DNA of 64,000 bases from Chamaelirium japonicum (GCA_947650365.1 OX393556.1:79984579-80048578), one strand, 5' to 3'. Positions 15,001 through 28,000 are shown, counted from the first letter of the stretch. Notes: generated by a model from the sequence alone, not told the origin. A program made the numbers and translations.

Positions 15001-18000
15001 CCATTCTAATTCATTCGCACGAATGTATCCATTCAAATTCATTCGTACGATCCATTCTAATTTATTCGTACGATTCATTCTAATTCATTCATACAATCCA
15101 TTCTAATTCTTTCACACGATCCATTCTAATTCATTCGTACGATCCATTCTAATTCATTCGTACAATCCATTCTATTTCATTTGTACGATCCATTCTTACT
15201 CATTCGTATGATCCATTCTAATTCATTCGCACGAATGTATCCATTCTAATTCATTCGTACTATCCATTCTAAGTCATTCGTACGATCCAATCTAATTCCT
15301 TCGTACGAACCATTCTAATTCATTTGCCCGATCCATTCTAATTCATTTATACGATCCAATCTAATTCATTCATACAATCCATTCTAATTCATTCGCACGA
15401 ATGAATCCATTGAATTAGAATGGATCGTACGAAAGAAATAGAATGGATTGTACGAATTAATTAGAATGGATCATACGAATGAATTAGAATGGATCGTGCG
15501 AATGAATTAGAATGGATACATTTGTGCGAATGAATTAGAATGGATCGTACGAATGAGTAATAATCGATCGTACGAATGAAATAGAATGGATTGTACGAAT
15601 GAATTAGAATGGATCGTACGAATGAATTAGAATGGATCGTACGAATGAATTAGAATGGATATATTCGTGCGAATGAATTAGAATGGATCGTACGAATGAA
15701 TTGGAATGGATCGTACGAATGAATTAGAATGGATCGTATGAATGAATTAGAATGGATCGTATGAATGAATTAGAATGGATCGTACGAAGAATTAGAATGG
15801 ATCGTACAAATGAATTAGAATGGATATATTCGTGCGAATGAATTAGAATGGATCATACGAATGAGTAAGAATGGATCGTATGAATGAAATAGAATGGATT
15901 ATACGAATGAATTCGAATGGATCGTACGAATGAATTAGAATGGATCGTGTGAAAGAATTAGAATGGATTGTATGAATGAATTAGAATGGATCGTATGATT
16001 GAATTAGAATGGATCGAATGAATTAGATTACGATTCATTCTAATTCATTCGTACGATCCATTCTAATTCATTCGTATGATCCATTCTAATTCATTCATTC
16101 GCACGAATGTATCCATTCTAATTCATTCGCACGAATGTATCCATTCTAATTCATTCGTACGATCCATTCTAATTCATTCGCACAATCTATTCTAATTCAT
16201 TCGCACGATCCATTCTAATTCATTCGTATGATCTATTCTAATTCATTCGCACAATCTATTCTAATTCATTCGCACGAATGTATCCATTCTAATTCATTCA
16301 TACAATCTATTCTAATTCATTCGTACGATCCATTCTAATTCATTCGTACAATCCATTCTATTTCATTCGTACGATCCATTCTTACTCATTCGTATGATCC
16401 ATTCTAATTCATTCGCACGAATGTATCCATTCTAATTAATTCGTATGATCCATTCTAATTCATTCATACGATCTATTCTAATTCATTCGTACAATCCATT
16501 CTATTTTATTCGTACGATCCATTCTTAGTCATTCGTACAATCCATTCTATTTCATTCGTACGATCCATTCTTACTCATTCGAATGATCCATTCTAATTCA
16601 TTCGCACAATTAGAATGGATCATACGAATGAATTAGAATTGATCGTATGAGTGAATTCGAATGGATCGTGCGAATGAATTAGAATGGATTGTACGAATGA
16701 ATTAGAATGGATCGTGCTAATGAGTAAGAATGGATCGTACGAATGAAATAGAATGGATCGTACGAAGGAATTAGAATGGATACATTTGTGCGAATGAATT
16801 AGAATGGATCGTACGAATAGGTAAGAATGATTCGTACGAAGGAATTAGAATGGATCGTACGAAGGAGTTAGAATGGATACATTCGTACGAATGAATTAGA
16901 ATAGATCATACGAATGAATTAGAATGAATTAGAATGGATCGTACGAACGAATTAGAATGGATACATTCGTGCAAATGAATTAGAATAGATCGTACGAATG
17001 AATTAGAATGGATCGTATGAATGAGTAAGAATGGATCGTACGAATGAAATAGAATGGATTGTACGAATGAATTAGATTGGATCATACGAATGAATTAGAA
17101 TGGATCGTGTGAAAGAATTAGAATGGATTGTATGAATGAATTAGAATGGATCATATGAATGAATTAGATTTGATTGTACGAATGAATTAGAATGGATTGT
17201 ACGAATGAATTAGAATGGATCGTACGAATGAATTAGAATGGATATATTCGTGCGAATGAATTAGAATGGATCATACGAATGAGTAAGAATGGATCGTACG
17301 AATGAATTAGAATGGATTGTACGAATGAATTAGAATGGATCGTACGAATGAAATAGACTGGATCGTAATCTAATTCATTCATATGATCTATTCTAATGCG
17401 AATGAATTAGAATGGATCGTACGAATGAATTAGAATGGATCGTGCGTCGTACGAATGAATTAGAATGGATCGTACGAATGAATTAGAATGGATCGTACGA
17501 ATGAATTAGAATGGATACATTCGTGCGAATGAATTAGAATGGATCGTACGAATGAGTAAGAATGGATCGTACGAATGAAATAGAATGATTGTATGAATGA
17601 ATTAGAATGGATCGTGCGAATGAATTAGAATGGATCGTGCGAATGAATTAGAATGGATCGTGCGAATGAAATAGAATGGATCGTACGAATGAATTAGAAT
17701 GGATCGTACGAAGGAATTAGAATGGATACATTCGTGCGAATGAATTAGAATGGATCGTACGAATAAGTAAGAATGATTCATACGAAGGAATTAGAATGGA
17801 TCGTACGAAGGAATTAGAATGGATACATTCGTGCGAATGAATTAGAATGGATCGTACGAATGAATTAGAATGGGTACATTCCTGCGAATGAATTAGAATG
17901 GATCGTGTGAAAGAATTAGAATGGATTGTATGAATGAATTAGAATGGATCGTATGAATGAATTAGAATGGATCGTACGAATGAATTAGAATGGATCGTAT

Positions 18001-21000
18001 GAATGAATTAGAATGGATACAGTCGTGCGAATGAATTAGAATGGATCATACGAATGAGTAAGAATGGATCGTACGAATCAAATAGAATGGATTGTACGAA
18101 TGAATTAGAATAGATCGTACGAATGAATTAGAATGGATCATACGAATGAATTAGAATGGATCGTACGAATGAATTAGAATTGATACATTCGTGCGAAGGA
18201 ATTAGAATGGATCGTACGAATGAATTAGAATGAATTAGAATTGATAAATTCGTGCGTATGAATTAGAATGTATCGTACAAAGGAATTAGAATGGATCATC
18301 GTATGAATAAGTAAGAATGGATCGTACGAATGAAATAGAATGGATTGTACGAATGAATAAGAATGGATCATACGAATGAATCCATTCTAATTCATTCGTA
18401 CGATCCATTCTAATTCATTCGTACAATCCATTCTTACTCATTCGTACGATCCATTCTAATTCATTCATACAATCGATTCTAATTCTTTTGCACGAATGTA
18501 TCCATTCTAATTCATTCGTACGATCCATTCTAATTCATTCGTACGATCCATTCTAATTCATTCATACGAATGTATCCATTCTAATTTATTCATACGATCC
18601 ATTCTAATTCATTCGCACGTACGAATGAATTAGAATGGATCGTACGAATGAATTAGAATGGATCATACGAATGAGTAAGAATGGATTGTATGAATGAATT
18701 AGAATGGATCGTACGAATCAATTAGAATTGATCGTGCGAATGAATTAGAATGGATCGTAAGAATGAATTAGAATGGATACATTCGTGTGAATGAATTAGA
18801 ATGGATCATACGAATGAGTAAGAATAGATCGTACGAATGAAATATAATGGATTGTACGAATGAATTAGAATGGATCGTGCTAATGAATTAGAATGGATCG
18901 TACGAATGAATTAGAATTGATCGTACGAATGAATTAGAATGGATACATTCGTGCGAATGAAATAGAATGGATTGTACGAATGAATTAGAATGGATCGTGC
19001 TAATGAATTAGAATGGATCGTACGAATGAATTAGAATGGATCGTACGAATGAATTAGAATGGATACATTCGTGCGAATGAATTAGAATGGATCATACGAA
19101 TGAGTAAGAATAGATCGTACGAATGAAATAGAATGGATTATACGAATGAATTAGAATGGATCGTACGAATGAAATAGAATGGATCGTGTGAAAGAATTAG
19201 AATGGATTGTATGAATGAATTAGAATGGATCGTACGAATGAATTAGAATAGATTGTACGAATGAATTAGAATGGATCGTACGAATAATTTAGAATGGATA
19301 CATTCGTGCGAATGAATTAGAATGGATCATACAAATGAATTAGAATGGATCGTGCGTCGTACAAATGAAATAGAATGGATTGTACGAATGAATCAGAATG
19401 GATCGTACGAATGAAATAGAATGGATCGTAATCTAATTCATTTATACGATCCATTCTAATTCATTCGCATTAGAATGGATCGTATGAATGAATTAGATTA
19501 CGATCCATTCTATTTCATTCGTATGATCCATTCTAATTCATTAGTACAATCTATTCTATTTCATTCGTACGATCCATTCTTACTCATTCATATGATCCAT
19601 TCTAATTCATTCGCACGAATGTATCCATTTATTTCATTCGTACGATCCATTCTAATTCATTCGTACGATCCATTCTAATTCATTCGTACGATCCATTCTA
19701 ATTTATTCATACGATCCATTCTAATTCATTCATACAATCCATTCTAATTCTTTCACACGATCCATTCTAATTCATTTGTACGATCCATTGTAATTCATTC
19801 GTACAATTCATTCTATTCCATTCGTACGATCCATTCTTACTCATTCGTACGATCTATTCTAATTTATTCGTACGATCTATTCTAATTCATTTGCACTAAT
19901 GTATCCATTCTAATTCATTCGTACGATCCATTCTAATTCATTCTAATTCATTCGTACGATCCATTGTAATTCATTCATACGATCCATTCTTACTCATTCG
20001 TATTATCCATTCTAATTCATTCATATGATTCATTCTAATTTATTCATACGATCTATTCTAATTCTTTCGCACGAATGTATCCATTCTAATTCATTCGTAC
20101 AATCCATTCTATTTCATTCGTACGATCCATTCTTACTCATTCGTACGATCCATTCTAATTCATTCGTACATACGATCCATTATAATTCATTTGCACGAAT
20201 ACATTTGTACGATCCATTCTTACTCATTCGTATGATCCATTCTAATTCATTCGCACGAATGTATCCATTCTAATTCATTCGTACGATCCATTCTCATTTA
20301 TTCGCACAATCCATTCTAATTCATTCGCACGATCAATTCCGATTCATTCATACGATCCATTCTAATTCATTCGTACGATCCATTTTTACTCATTCGTATG
20401 ATCCATTCTAATTAATTCACACGAATGTATCCATTGTAATTCATTCGTATCCATTCTAATTCATTCATACGATCCATTCTAATTCATTCGTACGATCCAT
20501 TCTAATTCATTCGCACGAATGTATCCATTCTAATTCATTCGTACGATCCATTCAAATTTATTCGCACGATCCATTCGAATTCACTCATACGATCCATTCT
20601 AATTCGTTCGTACAATCCATTCTTATTCATTCCCATGAATGTATCCATTCTAATTCATTCGTACGATCCATTCTAATTTATTCGCACGATCCATTCGAAT
20701 TCACTCATACGATCCATTCTAATTCGTTCGTACGATCCATTCTTATTCATTCCCATGAATGTATCCATTCTAATTCATTCGTACGGTTAATTCTAATTCA
20801 TTCGCACGAATGTATCCATTCTAATTCATTCTTACGATCCATTCTAATTCATTCGTACGATCCATTCTAATTCACTCATACGATCTATTCTCATTCATTC
20901 GCACGAATGTATCCATTCTAATTCCTTCGTACGATCCATTCTAATTCCTTCGTACGATCTATTCTAATTCATTTATACGATCCATTCTAATTCATTCATA

Positions 21001-22421
21001 CGATCCAATCTAATTAATTCATACGATCCATTCTACGATCCATTCTAATTCATTCGTACGTTCCATTCTAATTCATTAGCACGATCCATGCTAATTCATT
21101 CGTACGATCCATTCTAATTCATTCGTACAATCCATTCTATTTCATTTGTACGATCCATTGTAATTCATTCGTACGATCCATTCTAATTCATTCGCACGAT
21201 CCATTCTAATTCATTAATACGATCCACTCTAATTCATTCATGCGACGCACGATCCATTCTAATTCATTCATACGATCCAATCTAATTCATTCATACGATC
21301 CATTCTAATTCATTCATATGATCCATTCTTATTCTTTCGCACGAATGTATCCATTCTAATTCATTCGTACGATCCATTCTAATTCATTAGCACGAAAAAA
21401 CATGATCCACTCTAATTCATTCATACGATCCATTTTTATTCATTCATACAATCCATTCTAATTCTTTCACACGATCCTTTCTAATTCATTCGTACGATCC
21501 ATTCTAATTCATTCGTACAATCCATTCTAATTCATTCGCACGATCCATCCTAATTCATTCGTACAATCCATTCCTTTCTAATTCATTCGTACGATCCATT
21601 CTAATTCATTCATACGATCCATTCTAATTCATTAGCACAATCTATTCTAATTCATTCGTTACGATCCATTCAAATTCATTTGTACGATCCATTCTAATTA
21701 ATGAATTAGAATGGATTGTACGAATGAATTAGAATGGATCGTACGAATGAATTAGAATGGATCGTACAAATGAATTAGAATAGATTGTGCGAATGAATTA
21801 GAATGGATACATTCGTGCGAATGAATTAGAATGGATCGTATGAGTGAATTAGAATGGAAATTAGAATGGATCATACGAATGAATTCGAATGGATCGTGCG
21901 AATGAAATAGAATGGATACAAATGAATTAGAATTGATCATACGAATGAATTAGAATGGATCGTATGAGTGAATTCGAATGGATCGTGCGAATGAATTAGA
22001 ATGGATTGTACGAATGAAATAGAATGGATCGTGCTAATGATTAAGAATAGATAGTACGAATGAAATAGAATGGATCGTATGAATGAGAATGGATACATTC
22101 GTGCGAATGAATTAGAATGGAGCGTACGAATGAGTAAGAATGATTCGTACGAAGGAATTAGAATGGATCGTACGAAGGAATTAGAATGGATACATTCGTG
22201 CGAATGAATTAGAATGGATCGTACGAATGAATTAGAATGGATTGTATGAATGAATTAGAATTGATCGTGCGAATGAATTAGAATGGATCGCACGAATGAA
22301 TTAGAGTGGATACATTCGTGCGAATGAATTAGAATGGATCGTATTAATGAATTAGAATGGATCGTTCGAATGAATAAGAATGGATCGTACGAAGGAATTA
22401 GAATGGATCATACGAATGAAA

Positions 22422-22451
22422 TAGAATGGATCGTACGTACGATCCATTCTA
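22422..22451. repeat. 30-bp perfect palindrome at a satellite orientation switch
   Basis: Centred on ACGT of CGTACGTACG, the two satellite orientations meet head to head with 15-bp perfect arms. After one mismatch the arms continue to pair as inverted satellite. A similar 16-bp perfect palindrome, TCATTCGTACGAATGA, lies at 1475-1490. Confidence 0.9.
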
Positions 22452-24274
22452 ATTCATTCATACAATCCATTCTAATTCTTTCACACGATCCATTCTAATT
22501 CATTCATACGATCCATTCTAATACATTAGAATGGATTAGTATGGATCGTGCGAATAAATTAGAATGGAATGGATTGTATGAATGAATTCCTTCGTACGAA
22601 TGAATTAGAATGGATCGTATGAATGAAAAAGAATGGATCGTACGAAGGAATTAGAATGGATCATACGAATGAATTAGAATGGATCGTACGAATGAAATAG
22701 AATGGATTGTACGAATGAATTAGAATGGATCGTACGAATGAATTAGAATTGATCGTGTGAAAGAATTAGAATGGATTGTATGAATGAATTAGAATGGATC
22801 GTATGAATGAATTAGAATGGATACATTCGTGCGAATGAATTAGAATGGATCGTGCGAATGAAATAGAATGGATCGTACGAATGAGTAAGAATGGATCGTA
22901 CGAATGAAATAGAATGGATCGTACGAATGAATTAGAATGGATATATTTGTGCAAATGAATTGGAATGGATCATACGAAATGAGTAAGAATGGATTGTATG
23001 AATGAATTAAAATGAATTCATTCGTACGAATGATATAGAATGGATTGTACGAATGAATTAGAATGGATCGTACAAATGAATTAGAATGGATCGTGTGAAA
23101 GAATTCGAATGGATCGTACGAATGAAATAGAATGGATACAAATGAATTAGAATGGATCATACGAATGAATTAGAATGGATCGTATGAGTTTATTCGAATG
23201 GATCGTGCGAATGAATTAGAATGGATTGTACGAATGAATTAGAATGGATCGGATACATTCGTGCGAATGAATTAGAATGGATCGTACGAATGAATTAGAA
23301 TGGATTGTGTGAAAGAATTAGAATGGATTGCATGAATGAATTAGAATGGATCTTATGAATGAATTAGAATGGACCGTACGAATGAATTAGAATGGATTGT
23401 ACGAATGAATTAGAATGGATCATGTGAAACAATTAGAATTGATCGTGCGAATGAATTAGAATGGATTGTACGAATGAATTAGAATGGATCGGATACATTC
23501 GTGCGAATGAATTAGAATGGATTGTACGAATGAATTAGAATGGATCGTGTGAAAGAATTAGAATGGATTGTATGAATGAATTAGAATGGATCGTATGAAT
23601 GAATTAGAATGGATCGTACGAATGAATTAGAATGGATTGTACGAATGAATTAGAATGGATCGTACGAATGAATTAGAATGGATACATTCGTGCGAATGAA
23701 TTAGAATGGATCATACGAATGAGTAAGAATGGATCGTATGAATGAAATAGAATGGATTGTACAAATGAATTAGAATGGATCGTACGAATGAAATAGAATA
23801 GATCGTAATCTAATTCATTCATACGATCCATTCTAATGCGAATGAATTAGAATAGATCGTATGAATGAATTAGATTACGATCCATTCTATTTCATTCTTA
23901 CGATCCATTCTAATTCATTCGTACAATCCATTCTATTTCATTCGTACGACGCACGATCCATTCTAATTCATTCGTATGATCCATTCTAATTCATTCGTAC
24001 AATCCATTCTATTTCATTCATACGACGCACGATCCATTCTAATTCATTCGTATGATCCATTCTAATTCATTCGTATGATCCATTCTAATTCATTCACACG
24101 AATGTATCCATTCTAATTCATTCGTACGATCCATTCTAATTCATTCGTACAATCCATTCTAATTTATTCGTACGATCCATTCTAATTCATTCATACGATC
24201 CATTCTAATTCATTCGTGCGTAGAATGGATCGTACGAAGTAAATTAGAATGGATCGTACGAATGAGTAAGAATG

Positions 24275-24279
24275 GATCA
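24275..24279. repeat. Left target-site duplication (GATCA)
   Basis: The five bases before the 5' LTR are GATCA and are repeated exactly after the 3' LTR at 40894-40898. Five-base duplications are usual for Ty3/gypsy integrases. Taking one copy away restores a normal satellite unit (GGATCATACGAATG), so the element landed inside the satellite. Confidence 0.93.
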
Positions 24280-24315
24280 TGTGGGTAAAAATTTTGGTAA
24301 GAAGGTTGCCAAACA

Positions 24316-24600
24316 GCGGGACCCACCGGCCCTGCCTGGTGGGCCACCGGAAACCACAGCGGGACCCACCGGCCCTGCCTGGTGGGCCACCGGAGACCAC
24401 AGCGGGACCCACCGGCACTGCCTGGTGGGCCACCGGAGACCACAGCGGGACCCACCGGCCCTACCTGGTGGGCCACCGGAGACCACAGCCGGACCTACCG
24501 ACCCTGCCTGGTGGGCCACCGAAGACAACAGCGGGACCCACCGGCCCTGCCTGGTGGGCCCCCGAAGACGGTAGCGGGGCCCGCCAGCTTTACCTGGAGG
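24316..24600 (+). repeat. 43-bp minisatellite in U3 of the 5' LTR
   Basis: Units begin GCGGGACCCACCGG at 24316, 24359, 24402, 24445, 24488 and 24531, with a diverged seventh at 24574. The spacing is exactly 43. Each unit holds CCCACC and GGTGGG ten bases apart, which can pair as a stem-loop. The block is far more GC-rich than the AT-rich satellite around it and lies directly upstream of the TATA box, where retrotransposon enhancers usually lie. The proline/glycine-rich open frames on both strands here are artefacts of the repeat. Confidence 0.92.
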
Positions 24601-24647
24601 ATCCCCAGATACTGCAGCAGAAACCGCCTTTTACCACCAGAGACTCC

Positions 24648-24655
24648 TATAAATA
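24648..24655 (+). promoter_or_regulatory. TATA box of the 5' LTR
   Basis: TATAAATA in the context CTCCTATAAATAGCAGAG is a strong plant-type TATA box, conserved at the equivalent place in all three LTRs. The element transcript would be expected to start about 30 bases downstream, near 24680. Confidence 0.82.
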
Positions 24656-25046
24656 GCAGAGCTTTCGAATGTAAATGGATCAAACTCTCAGTTCTAAAAC
24701 CAGAGCTTTGGGATTTCCAACTTCCCATCTACCATCTCTCTTTGATCTTCTTCTCTCCTTCGAAGAGATCAGAGTGTTTCTAGTGATACTCGGCCTGTCG
24801 AGATCACTTCGACATAAGTGTTAGTGAATTCGGGTTGCTCCCTATAGCACGGAGACGTAGGCTTCGGCTGAACTCCGAGATCACCTCTCGTGTCTACTCT
24901 CTAATTGCGTATCTCTTTCTATTGACATATCAAAAGGCTTCAACAGCAATCGACAGATCAAACAACGATCTTCGACGTCAACTTCAACTTCAATTGACTG
25001 GTGCTGCGAAGTCTTCGGGTCGGCACGAAGATTTTCCCCCACAGTT

Positions 25047-25063
25047 TGGCGCCGTCTGTGGGA
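25047..25063 (+). other. Primer binding site (tRNA-Asp-like start)
   Basis: TGGCGCCGTCTGTGGGA begins three bases after the LTR end. The first nine bases, TGGCGCCGT, complement the 3' end of plant tRNA-Asp. The remainder fits less well, so the tRNA is uncertain. The untranslated leader runs on to the gag ATG at 25203. Confidence 0.75.
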
Positions 25064-25202
25064 TACGATCAAAAAGTCCAACTCTCCGTTACTACTTGAT
25101 CGGTTGAACCTACAACCGATCTTGATAGTCAAACTTCCTCGCCCTCTTGGTTGATCAGACAACTGATCGGACGGCACTCTCGTTGCACCTTTCGCTCTCT
25201 GA

Positions 25203-27100
25203 ATGGCGAGGACGAAACATCAAGGTCAACCAGAAGGAAGTAACACTCAACAACAAGCTCGTCCTGAGACTCGATCAATGAGTCAAAGGCTCAACTTCGG
25301 ACAGCCCCTTGCTGTTCCTGATATAGGGGTTCGTTCAGGGAGTGGGAGATCTGTCGATCGACCTATCGCCCATCCCGCACGACAATCAGTTGGGCAAACT
25401 GCCCCCACTCCTGCTGAAGACCCTCCATCGACCTACCAAATCTCTGCAGTCAACTTCCAACTGCTCCAATTGGCAAAGCAAAATGCCACCCTCACTGCTG
25501 AGAGGGATGCTCTGAAGAAGGCAGCCTCCGAGGCTGGAATCGCTCTTCCGATCCCCTCCCCAAGTGAGAGGGTTGATCTCCCTCGACATTCAATCCACTC
25601 CGAGCAACGGAGGTCGATGGGCACTGATGCCCTCGAGAGGATTCGACGTGATCCAACTCCCTCTGCTGCCCCCTGGAAGCAGAGTGTTTGGGATCGCCTC
25701 GATGATGAGTCTTCCCAATCGTCTTCTGGCCGCAACTGCGACAAGAGGACACCTTCCAAGCTCAACATATCAAGGAAGCACCAATGAAAGGCGCTCCTTC
25801 AAAGAGCCGACTTTCCCCATCCATTCCACTTCAACGTGGACTTGGACCGGACCTTCGACATCGACTTCAACCAGCAAATACTTCAATGCCTGAGCAAGAC
25901 CTTGCGATCTTGCCTCTTGACCCACCTCTAGGTCGAGGACATGGTCGTAGGGACGGGTATTCCTCTGCCGGGCCTCTACATCGAAGCCTTTTCGAATCAA
26001 TATTCCCGAGGGGATGGAGAACTCCTATCCTCCCCAAATTCAACTGCGTCCGAGGAGATCCTACTCTCCATATCCTCGCATTCAAGCAAGCTCTAATGCC
26101 GCACGAAGAAGAAAACAATGTGCTCTGCCGCACCTTCGCAGGAAGTCTAGATGAGCCGTCTCTCGACTGGTATCATAATCTCCGAGCTGGGTCCATCACC
26201 CAGTTCGATGTTTTGGCTAAACTCTTCGTGCAGCATTATCAGCTCAATCTGAAGCCTGAGAAGAAGCTGGATTCTCTCTATCGGCTAAGGATGGGTGCTG
26301 ACGAGACTCTCCGAAGTTTCACTAGGAGGTTTCGCAACGAGCACGCTGCCCTCTCTGGAAGACATCTGGATGATGAAGCCATCATGTTGGCTTTCCAGAA
26401 CGCTCTCCGATTCGATCTACACATTTACAACGACTTCATCCGCAATCCCCCTCCTTCTCTGGGTGCAATGTTTGATCGAATCCAGAGGGAGATTGAGGTG
26501 GAAGACGATCAAGTCGCTCGGAAAGGGTGAGAAACTAAGAGAAGGCCTGCTGAAAGAGAAGCTCCTAAGTATGCTGCAAAGGCTCACCACGCTGAAGCAG
26601 CAGCCCCTCCGGCCAACAAAAGATCAAAGAATGATGGGCATCGATCTCCAACAAAGACCACTTTCACTGAGTGGAATATGTCGATCGAACAGATCCTCGA
26701 CCGCATTCAACACGAAGAATTTTTTCGAAGACCCAATCCACTTCAGCCGAACACAAAGTTCACAGCCGACAAAACTGTTTATTGTGATTTCCATCAAAGC
26801 CATGGCCATTCCACCGATCGGTGCTATCGGCTAAAGTTTCATCTCGAAGACTTACTGAGGGAAGGCCACCTCCATGAATTCACCAGAGGAGGGCAAGATC
26901 AACGTCGATCCTCTACAAAGGGGAAAGAGGCTTGCTGGATCCATCAGATCTCTTCCAACCCATCATCTCTCACCGTGAATGCCAATATCTTTGGCATTCA
27001 TGGGTCATTGCACAACCAAGCAGTGACCGGGAAAGAAGTCGATCGGCAAATTCGGCGCATCTTCCATGTTCGATCTAATGCAAATAAAGAAGATACCTGG
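25203..27100 (+). pseudogene. gag region of the retrotransposon (fossil)
   Basis: Gag builds the particle that packages the element RNA. The region opens with ATG at 25203 (MARTKHQGQPEGSN...), a hydrophilic N-terminal part. A Retrotrans_gag-type capsid domain lies at about 26021-26370 (WRTPILPKFN, then FAGSLDEPSLDWYHNL, FDVLAKLFVQHY, LRSFTRRF). A zinc-knuckle-like motif of the form C-X2-H-X4-H-X4-C (YCDFHQSHGHSTDRC) is at 26783-26824. The capsid and C/H motif pattern is typical of plant Tat gag proteins. The region is broken and cannot give a full product as it stands. Confidence 0.85.
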
Positions 27101-27179
27101 ATCGAGAAGCCCATCGAAGGTCTTGCTTGGCCATCCATAGTCTTCAACGACACTGATCTTCAAGGAGTTCATACTCCAC

Positions 27180-27480
27180 ATCGAGACCCCCTGGTTTTGA
27201 AACTCATCATCGACGGAAGCACCGTCAATCGAATCCTCATCGACACCGGGAGTTCCATCGACATTATGTTCTCAGACTGCTTCAAACGTCTGGGACATAA
27301 GTATCAAAGCCTCGACGTTGTCCCGACTGTGATTACTGGCTTCAACGGCGAACAAAGCATCACGGTGGGTGAGTCGAGATTCACTCTTGACCTCAGCCGA
27401 TAGACTCGAGTCTCGGTCAGGTTCGCAATTGTCGAAGGAGTATCCAGCTACAACGCCATCCTCGGGCGACCATTCCTCCA
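27180..27480 (+). pseudogene. Retropepsin-type aspartic protease region (fossil)
   Basis: The motif LIDTGSSIDIMF, with D-T-G at 27242-27250, is the active-site loop of retroviral-type aspartic proteases, which cut the Gag-Pol polyprotein. It lies between the gag zinc-knuckle motif and reverse transcriptase, as in Ty3/gypsy elements. Downstream residues (AIVEGVSSYNAILGRPFL-like codons) fit the C-terminal ILGR part of the fold. The region belongs to the broken sense coding region. Confidence 0.82.
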
Positions 27481-28000
27481 CCAGATCAATGCCATCTCCT
27501 CTTCTTATCATCAACTACTCAAGTTTGCAACTGGGGAAGGCATTGTCTGCATTCGAGGTGATCAGCAAGCTGGAAGGTCTTGTGAGGCTGCTGCGGCTAA
27601 GATAGATCGAAAGATCAACATTGCTCCTCCAAAGCGGCCACGAGATGAAGCTGGTCCCTCTTCTAAATAGCAATCAAAGGAGATTCCGCTGACCGAACCT
27701 CCACCAATCGAATGGGAAGCATCACCTTCAATAGAAGAAATCATCCCGATCAACATAGGCAGCGGAGATCTCCCTCGACAAACTTTCATTGGTACCGGTC
27801 TTAGCGACGCAGAAGCGCAAGACATGGTATCCTTCCTCAAGTCCAATATCGACATCTTCGCTTGGCGTTTCGAAGACATGCCTGGCATCAATCCAGATGA
27901 CGCTTGTCACCGACTTGCGATCAAAGAAGAGGTGAAGCCTGTCAAGCAAAAGCCACGCACCATTCGACCAGAGCTACAAGTTGCTGTTCAAGAAGAAATC

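Larger units (their letters stand above)
1..24279. repeat. 23-bp satellite array, left block, mixed orientation
   Basis: Nearly the whole block is copies of a 23-bp unit: core GATCCATTCTAATTCATT plus a short CGTAC-type linker. The spacing was counted as 23 in several runs. Common variants are CTATTT or CTTACT in place of CTAATT, and a 28-bp form with GCACGAATGTATCC. Orientation alternates. For example it reads GAATGAATTAGAATGG at 1-800, reverses at 803-1480, and flips again near 1737, 1943, 2917, 5885, 7726, 8510, 11045, 12150, 14203, 15412, 16030, 16608, 18380, 21699 and 24222. No gene is visible. Short open frames rich in HSNSFVRSI-like peptides are by-products of the repeat. The type (pericentromeric, subtelomeric or interstitial) cannot be told from sequence alone. 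Confidence 0.97.
24280..25043 (+). repeat. 5' LTR (764 bp)
   Basis: It starts TGTGGGT and ends CCCCCACA, just before the primer site. It matches the copies at 40174-40893 and 50993-51713 along its length. The first third (U3) is a GC-rich 43-bp minisatellite, followed by a TATA box at 24648-24655. It is longer than the other two LTRs because it carries one extra 43-bp unit (seven against six). The R/U5 limits cannot be fixed without transcript ends. Confidence 0.95.

Noticed and set aside
22840-23160. Open frames of 60-106 codons in the satellite (HSNSFVRSILIHSYDPF-like repeats; also 2520-2723, 19475-19678, 20025-20273, 21752-21940)
   Set aside because: They arise because the CTATTT and CTTACT unit variants remove the TAA present in CTAATTC at certain phases. 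The 23-bp unit is not a multiple of three, so each peptide is just the three frames in turn. There is no promoter or coding signature.
1-24279. CRISPR-like array of short repeats
   Set aside because: Units are contiguous with no unique spacers, flip strand, and lie in a plant-type retrotransposon context.
24191-24783. Proline/glycine-rich open frames on both strands in the U3 of each LTR (also 40096-40633 and 50915-51453)
   Set aside because: They are translations of the 43-bp GC-rich minisatellite, open in several frames at once, and repeat in all LTR copies.
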